Positions 17,575 to 25,145 of a DNA stretch of 64,000 bases are shown here, in pieces (positions within the stretch are counted from its first letter, which is position 1; each line of letters opens with the position of its first letter). The position numbers and the translations under genes are program-made. Below the pieces are notes generated by a model. That model made no database searches and was not told the DNA's origin. It was given only the letters and a program-made list of their open reading frames with translations. The stretch is from Planctomycetota bacterium (GTDB lineage Bacteria; Planctomycetota; Phycisphaerae; UBA1845; UTPLA1), in assembly GCA_015654675.1 (NCBI GenBank), contig JAATGM010000010.1, positions 1 to 64,000 of the forward strand. The letters are read 5' to 3'.

Positions 17575-18021
17575 ATGCGTGCCCTCGTACATCGAGTCAA
17601 GGAAGCATCCGTCCGCGTCGACGGCGAATTGGTTGGCCAGATAGAGCGCGGCTTACTCGTCTACCTGGGCGTGGCTCCGGAGGATTCCGAAACCGATGTG
17701 AGTTATCTGGCCGAAAAAATTCGCAACCTGCGCATCTTTGCCGACCAGGAAGGAAAGATGAATCTCGACGTGTCGCAGGCCGGTGGAGGCGTGCTGCTCG
17801 TCAGCAGCTTCTCGCTACTGGCGGACGTGCGCAAAGGACGTCGACCGGCCTTCGATGGAGCGGCTCTTCCCGAACTGGCGAATCGCCTCTACGAACAAGT
17901 CGCCGCGCGGCTGGCCGAATCGCTTCCGGTCGCTACCGGCCGGTTTGCGGCGATGATGGACGTCGCATCCGTCAACGACGGCCCGATCAACATTCTGTTG
18001 GATTCAAAAAAGCTGTTCTGA
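17575..18021 (+). CDS. dtd: D-aminoacyl-tRNA deacylase
   Basis: A 148-residue protein of the normal length for the DTD family, which hydrolyses D-amino acids from mischarged tRNAs in the cytosol. The first strand MRALVHRVKEASVRVDGELV is canonical. The active-site SQxxL motif appears as SSFSLLAD at 77-84, with Ser replacing the usual Gln, and the Gly-cis-Pro motif is NDGPINI at 134-140. It lies 16 nt after the membrane protein. The Q-to-S change is worth noting but the rest of the fold is intact. Confidence 0.92.
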   Translation: MRALVHRVKEASVRVDGELVGQIERGLLVYLGVAPEDSETDVSYLAEKIRNLRIFADQEGKMNLDVSQAGGGVLLVSSFSLLADVRKGRRPAFDGAALPELANRLYEQVAARLAESLPVATGRFAAMMDVASVNDGPINILLDSKKLF

Positions 18022-18029
18022 CAAGCCCG

Positions 18030-19781
18030 TCACGGGAGCGACAACAGGACGCCCACGAATCCCGGCACGTCGCCAGTATCAAGAATGCCATTCGAGTTGA
18101 AATCGCCCTTGCAGACATCCTGACCCACCGGCGAACCCAGCAGCGCCTTCACAAACCGCTGAACATCGGCGCCGTTCAACACCAGGTCGCCGTTCATGTC
18201 GCCCTTGGGAGGCGGACAGCAACTCGAACCGCACTGCGAGTTCACACCCTTCCACTGGCTGCCCGAGATGAGCGCGCACTGTTGTGGCGTGAGCCCGCCG
18301 ATGCAACTCGTGCCGTTGTTAAAGCAACAAGCGCCGATCGGCACCGGGCAATTCGCCTGCGCACAGCTCTGGCCGGAGTGGAACACACCGTTCTGAGCTG
18401 CACAACTCGCTGGCGTGGAACTAGCGATGCAATCGCCCAGCGGAAGACAACATGCACCGCTTGGGCACGAATTACCCGCTCCGCACTGATAGGCCGGGCC
18501 TTGCCACACGGCGCCGGAGATCTGCGTGCAGTCGCTCTTGGAAAGATTCAGACAGGACCCCGCGAAGCAGCACGCCCCGACGCATGGGTTTGACGCGCAG
18601 GTCGTGTTGTCGCCCTTGTATACGCCCCCCTGCGCCTGGCACTGAGCCGCCGTCTGACCGTCCTGACAGCTACCGTCGGGCAGGCAGCACGCCCCGCTAA
18701 CCGGACAACTGAACGATGCACAACTTGTTGATGGCCCGTTCCAAACGCCGCCGCTGGCGTCGCATTGCGACTGGGTCTTGTTAGTACAGGCCCCTCCGTT
18801 GGCGCAACAAGCCCCGTTGCACGTAACACCGGCGCAATTGGTGCCATTGCCCTTGTAGGCGCCACCCACCGACGCACATTGCGACGGTGTTTGCGAATTT
18901 GCACAGGTCCCGTCAGGAAGGCAGCAGGCGCCCCGGCACAGACTCGCCGAGCACGGTGTCAGGACGCCTCCAAATGTCCCACCCTGGTTGGTGCAATTGC
19001 TTTGCGTTGTCTGAGTGCACGATCCGTCGGAAAAACAGCAGGCCCCGTCGCAAATCCCCGGAGAATTACAGTTCGTATTATTTCCTCGATAGCTGCCGCC
19101 CATCGCGGCGCACTGGCTCGCCGTCTTGATCTGGCATCCGGTCGGCAGACAACATGCCCCCTGCTGCTCCTGACAGTCGATCACCGCGCGAATCACGAAA
19201 TCGCCGCTGACGCCCAGTGAACACGCATTCACCCAGCCCAGGCCGATGGCATTGATCGCGTTTTTGCCCGCCTGACACCCGTTGGTATCCGTCACCACGC
19301 TCGCGCCGACGACCGGTTCCGGATCGTTAAAGAATTTGAACGACACCACGAATACCTGATCACGAACCACCGGCACGCTGATGGGAACCGTCTGGTTTTC
19401 ATCCAGATAGCGATATTCATTCAACGCGCCGTCCGTCAGCACGGGCGCTTCGAGTAGCTCGAGCAGCTGGCCCGGAAACGGAAAATTCGAAGGCGCAAAA
19501 ATGGAAATGCTGTCTTCGATGGATTGCGGCTCGCCACCCAGCACCGACCGCCAGAAAACCTGAATCGCCACGATGTTGCCGTCGCAAGGAGACGTTAGCC
19601 ATACGGCCGCGCTCTCGCCCGCTACAAAGCCCGATTGGATCGCGCCCGTCGCGCCGTCACCCAGGGAGTCGTTCCGGACGACAATCTCCGCGGAGATGGC
19701 CTGTGGCGGCCAGACGAGGCAAAACAATGCTGCAATGGGAAAGACCAGGCACACTCGCGCCGCACGGGGAAGTCGATACAT
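18030..19781 (-). CDS. Exported Cys-rich GACC-repeat protein with dockerin-like C-terminus
   Basis: A 583-residue exported protein. Signal peptide about 1-31; residues ~32-205 form a beta-rich N-terminal domain. About residues 208-525 hold eight tandem ~38-42-residue repeats, each starting GACC and containing four further spaced Cys with a CxxxGGxYxG core. The last ~55 residues carry two EF-hand-like dockerin repeats (GDMNGDLVLNGADV and GDFNSNGILDTGDV), suggesting calcium-dependent attachment. The ATG at 19781 follows a GGAGGAG site; the frame remains open upstream across part of the tRNA, which is not coding. Likely extracellular; ligand unknown. Confidence 0.82.
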   Translation of the reverse strand: MYRLPRAARVCLVFPIAALFCLVWPPQAISAEIVVRNDSLGDGATGAIQSGFVAGESAAVWLTSPCDGNIVAIQVFWRSVLGGEPQSIEDSISIFAPSNFPFPGQLLELLEAPVLTDGALNEYRYLDENQTVPISVPVVRDQVFVVSFKFFNDPEPVVGASVVTDTNGCQAGKNAINAIGLGWVNACSLGVSGDFVIRAVIDCQEQQGACCLPTGCQIKTASQCAAMGGSYRGNNTNCNSPGICDGACCFSDGSCTQTTQSNCTNQGGTFGGVLTPCSASLCRGACCLPDGTCANSQTPSQCASVGGAYKGNGTNCAGVTCNGACCANGGACTNKTQSQCDASGGVWNGPSTSCASFSCPVSGACCLPDGSCQDGQTAAQCQAQGGVYKGDNTTCASNPCVGACCFAGSCLNLSKSDCTQISGAVWQGPAYQCGAGNSCPSGACCLPLGDCIASSTPASCAAQNGVFHSGQSCAQANCPVPIGACCFNNGTSCIGGLTPQQCALISGSQWKGVNSQCGSSCCPPPKGDMNGDLVLNGADVQRFVKALLGSPVGQDVCKGDFNSNGILDTGDVPGFVGVLLSLP

Positions 19782-19918
19782 CACTTTCTCCTCCGCACAA
19801 AGGGTATTCCCCACCCAGATGCCATTGTCGCGTCCTTGAGCGGAAAACTCAAAGAAAACGCGCCGCGCAGGCACCAGGCATGCCCCCAAAGCATCACTCG
19901 CGATCAAAAATGGAAGAT

Positions 19919-19991
19919 TAGCGGCGGCCGGACTTGAACCGGCGACCCAGGGCTTATGAATCCCTTGCTCTGCCAACTGAGCTACGCCGCT
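19919..19991 (-). tRNA. tRNA-Met (CAU)
   Basis: Folds as a full cloverleaf on the minus strand: acceptor AGCGGCG pairs 7/7 with CGCCGCT, D stem GCTC/GAGC, anticodon stem AGGGA/GCCCT with one A-G mismatch and loop TTCATAA (anticodon CAT), T stem GCCGG/CCGGC with loop TTCAAGT. 73 nt with discriminator A; CCA is not encoded. A1-U72 pairing and sequence look like elongator tRNA-Met; tRNA-Ile with lysidine cannot be excluded. Confidence 0.93.
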
Positions 19992-20153
19992 TTGTGAAAA
20001 TCAAACAAATCTATAGTCGAATCCGCCCCGAATGACAACCCCGATCCGCCGCTCGCGGACAAGCTAATCATCGGCCAAAGCCGATAAATGCCCTATCGGA
20101 ACACCGCGGGCCGATCGTCTTGAGATGGATGTTTGAGCGGAAACCGGGAGTAG

Positions 20154-21071
20154 ATGATGGAAAGCCCAATCGAAGCGGCGCTCCTCGCAAGAATCGCATG
20201 CCTTGAAGCACGCAGCAGACAATCGCGGATTGCGCTGCTCGCAATATGCGTAGTCGGTATCGGACTGGCGGCAACAATGGGGCAGTCTGGCCGCGGCGGC
20301 GGGGGAGGACACGTAATAGAGGCGGAGCGATTCGTCCTTCGCGATTCGGCCGGCGCGATCCGGGCCAAGCTCTCAGCCGACAGTCAGGGTCGCGCGAGTC
20401 TGGCCCTGCTGGATAAGAATGAGAAGTCCCGAATTGCCCTGGGCGTCTCATCGGATGGGGCCCCAGTATTGGTTTTCGGCGATTCCGATAGCCACGCAAC
20501 GCGGCTTGAAATGAGCGTCAAGGCGGACGGAACCACCGCCATCGGTCTCGGCGACGCAAAAGGCAAGTTCCGCATGACAATGGAGGTCAAAGCTGACGGC
20601 TCCTCGCACGTGTTCCTCATCGACGAAAAAGGCTTGGCCCGGACCGATTTGGCACTGATGCCCGACGGTTCGCCTCTGCTGGCCTTCAGCGACGACGAAG
20701 GTCGTGTTCGCGCACGCCTCAACTCTGACGGCAAAGCAGGTACTCCCGGCCTGATGCTCTTCGACGATGCGGGCAAGCCGCGAGCGACGCTCGGAATGTC
20801 CCCCGACAAGTCATGGGGAATGACTTTGGTCGACGCCGAACGAAATAATCGCGCCAGGCTACTGATCAGTGCTGATGGATCTCCGGGCCTCTCCCTGTCC
20901 GATCGCCAAGGCCGCACGCGGGCTAGCTTCAACGTATTTGCCGACGCCGCCAATCTGCTGATGTACGACCGCGCCGGGAAAAGTCGGGCCCAACTGGGAG
21001 TCTGGCCAGACGGTCTTCCGGCATTGAACCTATTCGATCCGCAAGGCGAGACACTCTGGAGTTCGCCCTAA
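20154..21071 (+). CDS. Membrane-anchored protein with ten ~24-residue beta repeats
   Basis: A 305-residue protein with a short cytosolic start, one transmembrane helix at about residues 25-41, a Gly-rich linker, and then (58-305) ten consecutive 22-25-residue repeats. Each follows the pattern aliphatic-x-D-x-x-G-x-x-R-A-x-L, then x-DG-x-P-x-L-x-L-x-D, as in DEKGLARTDLALMPDGSPLL. The periodicity suggests a beta-solenoid or repeat propeller in the periplasm. I recall such repeats only in uncharacterised proteins. It stands alone between tRNA-Met and a convergent PEP-CTERM gene. Confidence 0.75.
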   Translation: MMESPIEAALLARIACLEARSRQSRIALLAICVVGIGLAATMGQSGRGGGGGHVIEAERFVLRDSAGAIRAKLSADSQGRASLALLDKNEKSRIALGVSSDGAPVLVFGDSDSHATRLEMSVKADGTTAIGLGDAKGKFRMTMEVKADGSSHVFLIDEKGLARTDLALMPDGSPLLAFSDDEGRVRARLNSDGKAGTPGLMLFDDAGKPRATLGMSPDKSWGMTLVDAERNNRARLLISADGSPGLSLSDRQGRTRASFNVFADAANLLMYDRAGKSRAQLGVWPDGLPALNLFDPQGETLWSSP

Positions 21072-21089
21072 GCACTGCGGCGGTTTCAG

Positions 21090-21130
21090 GTAAAAACAAA
21101 AACAGCGGCGTTCCGAAGGAACACCGCTGT
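21090..21130 (-). terminator. Rho-independent terminator
   Basis: A stem at 21102-21130 (ACAGCGGTGTTCC paired with GGAACGCCGCTGT on the minus strand, with a short loop and one mismatch) is followed on the minus strand by TTTTTGTTTTT. It lies 40 nt after the stop of the PEP-CTERM gene at 21171 and may also stop the plus-strand repeat-protein gene. Confidence 0.85.
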
Positions 21131-21170
21131 CTTGAGAGATTTGCTGTTGTTAAGAAAGCGTCGCTGACGC

Positions 21171-21716
21171 TTAGCGGCTGCGGCGGCGAGCGATCAGAGC
21201 AAGTCCACCGAGGACCAAGCCCATCGTGGCCGGCTCAGGGAACAAGCTGACAGTCAGGGCGTACGGCCCGTTCTGCTGATCGAGGAAACCGCGAACCCGC
21301 AGGTAGTACACATCATCCGGGCCGGTGTTCATGTAGCGAACGGCCGAGCCGCGAACCGGACCAACACCCGCGCCACCGATGCCATCGGTGCCCGCGTCAT
21401 CGTCTTCGATGATCAGCGCGCCGCCCGGGCTCAGGACGCCCAGCAGCGTATCAGGACTTGCAAAATTGCCAGGAATGCTTCCGAACGGAGTGGTGATCGC
21501 GGTCGCGATGCAGTTCCGCGGAATGTGAATCGCATAGACATCAACATCGCCCGGCGTAAGGGTGCCGAAACCGATGTCGGCCGTGGGCGGTGCGCAGGTC
21601 AGATTGATCGGCGTCGCCGTCGCGATCGTGTCATTCGGCTCTGTTTCGTAGTAAACCGCGAACGCGTTGGACGCCAAGGCGAGAACCGCACTGGCTGCAA
21701 TAAGTCGAATCCGCAT
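21171..21716 (-). CDS. PEP-CTERM protein with pre-peptidase-like domain
   Basis: A 181-residue exported protein. Signal peptide 1-20 (LIAASAVLALASNAFA), then YETEPNDTIATATPI and GDVDVYAIHI, which are typical of bacterial pre-peptidase C-terminal and DVUA0089-type beta domains, then a PEP-CTERM tag (LFPEPATMGLVLGGLALIA followed by RRRSR). It would be sorted by an exosortase not present here. The domain is usually a passive surface or secreted module; function unknown. A strong terminator follows its stop. Confidence 0.85.
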   Translation of the reverse strand: MRIRLIAASAVLALASNAFAVYYETEPNDTIATATPINLTCAPPTADIGFGTLTPGDVDVYAIHIPRNCIATAITTPFGSIPGNFASPDTLLGVLSPGGALIIEDDDAGTDGIGGAGVGPVRGSAVRYMNTGPDDVYYLRVRGFLDQQNGPYALTVSLFPEPATMGLVLGGLALIARRRSR

Positions 21717-22112
21717 ATCTCTCCTCCTACTATGGACGCTTATCGGAAGCGCCCGAACCCGCTTGCTTCATTCCGCCTCTCTTAGGCGTTAGGTCGCAGG
21801 ATAACACATCACATGGCCAAAAGTCAAGGACGAATTGCACCTAACAATCAGTGGCTACCGGGATTAGGGGAGCACCCCCTTCTTGGTCCGAGCCACCACT
21901 GGTTACGCGGACGGACCTAAAATACACCGTCGATAACTCAATTGAAATCAGGTCGTTATATCAGTCTGTCCAATAACGAAAATCTATAAAGAAGTGCTCT
22001 TCCGCGTACGTTTCGCACCCGAAATCCCGTCCACCCCGGCATGCCTACTGCAATCTTCACGAACGACCGCGCATTTTTCAGCTCGCACGCAAGATTTGCA
22101 CAGCAATTAGTT
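21717..22112. other. Non-coding stretch of about 395 bases
   Basis: No gene supported. The segment is noticeably more AT-rich than its surroundings (especially 21800-21990). It presumably contains the PEP-CTERM gene promoter next to 21717 and the mutM end at the other side. No clear -35/-10 pair or terminator could be picked by eye. Confidence 0.4.
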
Positions 22113-22925
22113 TCAGCTCCGGCCACGCCGCTGGCAGACCGGACAAAAATGAGTGCCGCGCTGCCCGACCACAATTCGCCGAATCTCCGACCCGCATTGC
22201 CCGCACGGCAGGCCCGCACGACCATAAACGCGGAATCGATCCTGCATGCTTCCCCCCGGATAAGCCCAATCGATCGAAGCACCGTTCGAGGCAATACCTT
22301 CGGCCAGTGTTTCGCGAATCGCCGCATGCAATCGCACGACTTCCTTGTCGTTCAGTCGGTCACTCCTCTGCAGCGGATGCAATCGCGCTCGGTGCAGCGA
22401 TTCGTCGGTATAGATATTCCCGAGCCCCGACACCACGCTCTGATCCAATAGCAGCGGCTTCAATTGCCGGGCCCGCCCACGTATCAAATTCGCCAATGCT
22501 GACGGCACGAATTCATCGCTCAACGGTTCCACGCCGACATCGCGCAATAGCTCAGCCGCTGATGTCGTCACCACCACCCGCCCAAACTTTCGCGCATCCT
22601 CAAATCGAAGCTCCATCCCCCCGCGCAGCCCAATCCGCACATGCACGTGCTTCCCCGCGCCGCGCCCGGCAGGAACCACATCCAGCCGGCCAGACATCCG
22701 CAGATGGATGACTATCGCCGCGCCCTCCCCGCCAAGCTCAATGACCGCAAACTTGCCCCGCCGCCGCACCCCCGTGACTTTGCGTCCGATGGCCTGCCCC
22801 CGCGCCACCCGCAATCCGGGCCGGAGCATCCTCGGCCAATCGCACGCAATCTCAGTGATCACCTTGCCAAGCAAACCCGGCGAGATCTTTCGCACTGTTG
22901 TTTCGACTTCCGGCAACTCCGGCAT
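22113..22925 (-). CDS. mutM: Formamidopyrimidine-DNA glycosylase
   Basis: A 270-residue base-excision repair enzyme that removes oxidised purines such as 8-oxoguanine. The N-terminus must be Pro after Met removal for catalysis, which fixes the start at 22925 (MPELPEVETTVRK, with P2 and E3); the frame extends further but is non-homologous. The helix-two-turn-helix region (LLDQSVVSGLGNIYTDESL) and a C-terminal zinc finger (CGQC and CPVC) are intact. It is divergent from the MoxR gene with ~185 nt between them. Confidence 0.93.
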   Translation of the reverse strand: MPELPEVETTVRKISPGLLGKVITEIACDWPRMLRPGLRVARGQAIGRKVTGVRRRGKFAVIELGGEGAAIVIHLRMSGRLDVVPAGRGAGKHVHVRIGLRGGMELRFEDARKFGRVVVTTSAAELLRDVGVEPLSDEFVPSALANLIRGRARQLKPLLLDQSVVSGLGNIYTDESLHRARLHPLQRSDRLNDKEVVRLHAAIRETLAEGIASNGASIDWAYPGGSMQDRFRVYGRAGLPCGQCGSEIRRIVVGQRGTHFCPVCQRRGRS

Positions 22926-23111
22926 GTCCCTGTCTCCTGGTGCGGCCGCATGCTGTTTTGGCCGCTCGCTGGCCCTGTGATTCGCTCGCAAGTCCCGATT
23001 TCCAAAGTCGATATATATCGTAGCGGCCTCGTAAAGGCCGACCCAGACGCGTCCCTATACTTGTAAAGAGGCCGCCGACATTGCAGCATGTCCCGGCCTG
23101 TGGGGAACAAC

Positions 23112-24179
23112 ATGCCTGAAAACACTGCGAACGAGCGGCTCACTCCGGAGGAACACGAGGCCGTCGAAGGCCTGGCCGCCGGCTACCGCCGCATCCGCGA
23201 CGAGCTGGGCAAGATCATCGTCGGACAGCAGGCCGTCATCGACGAACTGCTCATCGGCCTGCTTGCCCGGGGCCACTGCATGCTCGAAGGCGTCCCGGGC
23301 CTCGCAAAAACGCTGCTGATCAGTTCGCTCTCTAAAACGCTTTCTCTGTCCTTCAGCCGCATCCAATTCACGCCCGATCTGATGCCCAGCGACATCACCG
23401 GCACGGAGATCATTGAGGAAGATAAAGGCACCGGCACGCGCCAACTCCGCTTCGTCAAAGGACCGGTCTTTGCCAACGTCATCCTTGCCGACGAAATCAA
23501 TCGCACCCCGCCCAAGACCCAGGCCGCACTGCTCGAAGCCATGCAGGAAAACCAGGTCACGGCCGCCGGCTTCACGCACAAACTGCCGCGGCCGTTCTTC
23601 GTCCTCGCGACCCAAAACCCCATCGAACAGGAAGGCACCTATCCGCTTCCCGAGGCCCAGCTCGACCGCTTCATGCTGAAGATTCTGGTCGGCTACCCCA
23701 GCGAAGAGGAAGAACTCGCCATCGTCCGGCTGACGACTGCGTCCGCCGAATCAACACTCCAGCGCGTGCTCGACGCGACACAGGTTCACACGCTGCAGGA
23801 ACTCGTTAGAAAGGTTCCCTGCGCCGACCACGTCATGCGTTTCGCGCTTCGACTCGCCCGCATGACTCGCCCGGACAACCCAAAAGCCCCGCGCTACATC
23901 AAAGACTACATCGCCTGGGGCGCCGGCCCGCGCGCATCGCAGTTCCTCGTCCTCGCAGCGAAGGCCCGCGCCCTGATTGCCGGTCGCTACCACGTATCGA
24001 CCGAGGATATCGTCGGACTCGCCCACCCGATCCTCCGTCATCGCATCGTGACAAACTTCAATGCCGAGGCTGACGGAATCTCCCCGGACAAGATCATTGA
24101 TCGCCTCCTGAACGATGTCTCTCGCGCCGATACCCCCGGGCTGGATGCCGTCGGCGCCGACGCGATTCTCTCCGGCTGA
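23112..24179 (+). CDS. MoxR-family AAA+ ATPase
   Basis: A 355-residue AAA+ ATPase of the MoxR group, thought to act as a chaperone that assembles or activates VWA-domain partners. Walker A GVPGLAKT at 60-67, Walker B LADEINR near 122-130, the sensor region ATQNPIEQEGTYPLPEAQLDRF, and a C-terminal lid. The ATG at 23112 has GGGGA five nt upstream; an earlier ATG at 23088 lacks a site. It is first in an operon with DUF58 and two VWA proteins, the typical partner arrangement. Confidence 0.93.
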   Translation: MPENTANERLTPEEHEAVEGLAAGYRRIRDELGKIIVGQQAVIDELLIGLLARGHCMLEGVPGLAKTLLISSLSKTLSLSFSRIQFTPDLMPSDITGTEIIEEDKGTGTRQLRFVKGPVFANVILADEINRTPPKTQAALLEAMQENQVTAAGFTHKLPRPFFVLATQNPIEQEGTYPLPEAQLDRFMLKILVGYPSEEEELAIVRLTTASAESTLQRVLDATQVHTLQELVRKVPCADHVMRFALRLARMTRPDNPKAPRYIKDYIAWGAGPRASQFLVLAAKARALIAGRYHVSTEDIVGLAHPILRHRIVTNFNAEADGISPDKIIDRLLNDVSRADTPGLDAVGADAILSG

Positions 24180-24220
24180 CCCGAGCCCGTCCCGAGTCCG
24201 GCCGGCCTGCGGAGCGCACC

Positions 24221-25135
24221 ATGGTGCATTCGAACCACGACTATCGTCGCTTCCTCGATCCGCGCGTCCTCGCACGCATCGGCGGCCTCGAAATGCGCGC
24301 CCGCATGATCGTCGAGGGCTTCATCACCGGCCTTCATCGCTCGCCTTTCCGCGGCTTCTCCGTCGAATTCTCCGAACACCGCAAATACAGCCAGGGCGAC
24401 GACCTCCGCCACCTCGATTGGCGCGTCCTCGGCCGCACCGACAAGCACTACGTCAAGCAGTACGAGCAGGAAACCAATCTCCAGCTCATGCTCGTGGTGG
24501 ATTCCTCGAAGTCGATGACCTACCGTTCGAGCGATCAATTGCTCACCAAGCGCGACTATGCCGCTTCGATCGCCGCTGCAATTGCATACCTTGCCCTGCA
24601 CCAGGCCGACGCGGTCGGTCTGATCGCATTCGATGCGCACATTGGCCGCGTCGTGCGCGCCACCAACAACCCCGCCCAATGGAAAACAATCATCCACGAA
24701 CTGGAAACCGCCCCCCCCGCGCCGGCGACAAACATCCGTCGCGCCCTCGACGAAGTCGCCGAAAAACTCACTCGACGCCACGTGGTTATTGTCATCAGCG
24801 ACCTGTTCGAGGAGCCCTCCGAAATCCTCGCCGGCCTCCGTCATCTACGGCACCGCAAACACGAGCCGATTGTTTTTCACGTGATGGACCCGGCCGAACT
24901 CGATTTTCCGTTTACTCAGCCCACGCGGTTCGAAGGGCTGGAGGACGGCGACCGACTTCTCACCCAGCCGCGCATCATCCGCGAACGCTATCTCGAGGAA
25001 GTTCAGAAGTTTCTCGAATTGATCCGCCGCGGTTGCCTGCAGAACCGCACCGATTACCAGTTGTTCAGCACTGCCGACCCGCTCGACAAGTCCCTCTCCG
25101 GATTCCTCGCGAGCCGGTCGGCACACATGAGGTGA
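24221..25135 (+). CDS. DUF58 / VWA-fold protein
   Basis: A 304-residue cytosolic protein, with the DUF58 core FSEHRKYSQGDDLRHLDWR at about 50-68 followed by KQYEQETN. A VWA-type metal-site motif LVVDSSKSM has D94, S96 and S98. It begins 41 nt after the MoxR gene and ends 10 nt before the next. In characterised operons DUF58 proteins act with MoxR on cell-envelope VWA complexes; no catalytic role of its own is known. Confidence 0.92.
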   Translation: MVHSNHDYRRFLDPRVLARIGGLEMRARMIVEGFITGLHRSPFRGFSVEFSEHRKYSQGDDLRHLDWRVLGRTDKHYVKQYEQETNLQLMLVVDSSKSMTYRSSDQLLTKRDYAASIAAAIAYLALHQADAVGLIAFDAHIGRVVRATNNPAQWKTIIHELETAPPAPATNIRRALDEVAEKLTRRHVVIVISDLFEEPSEILAGLRHLRHRKHEPIVFHVMDPAELDFPFTQPTRFEGLEDGDRLLTQPRIIRERYLEEVQKFLELIRRGCLQNRTDYQLFSTADPLDKSLSGFLASRSAHMR

Positions 25136-25145
25136 CCCGAGTCGG

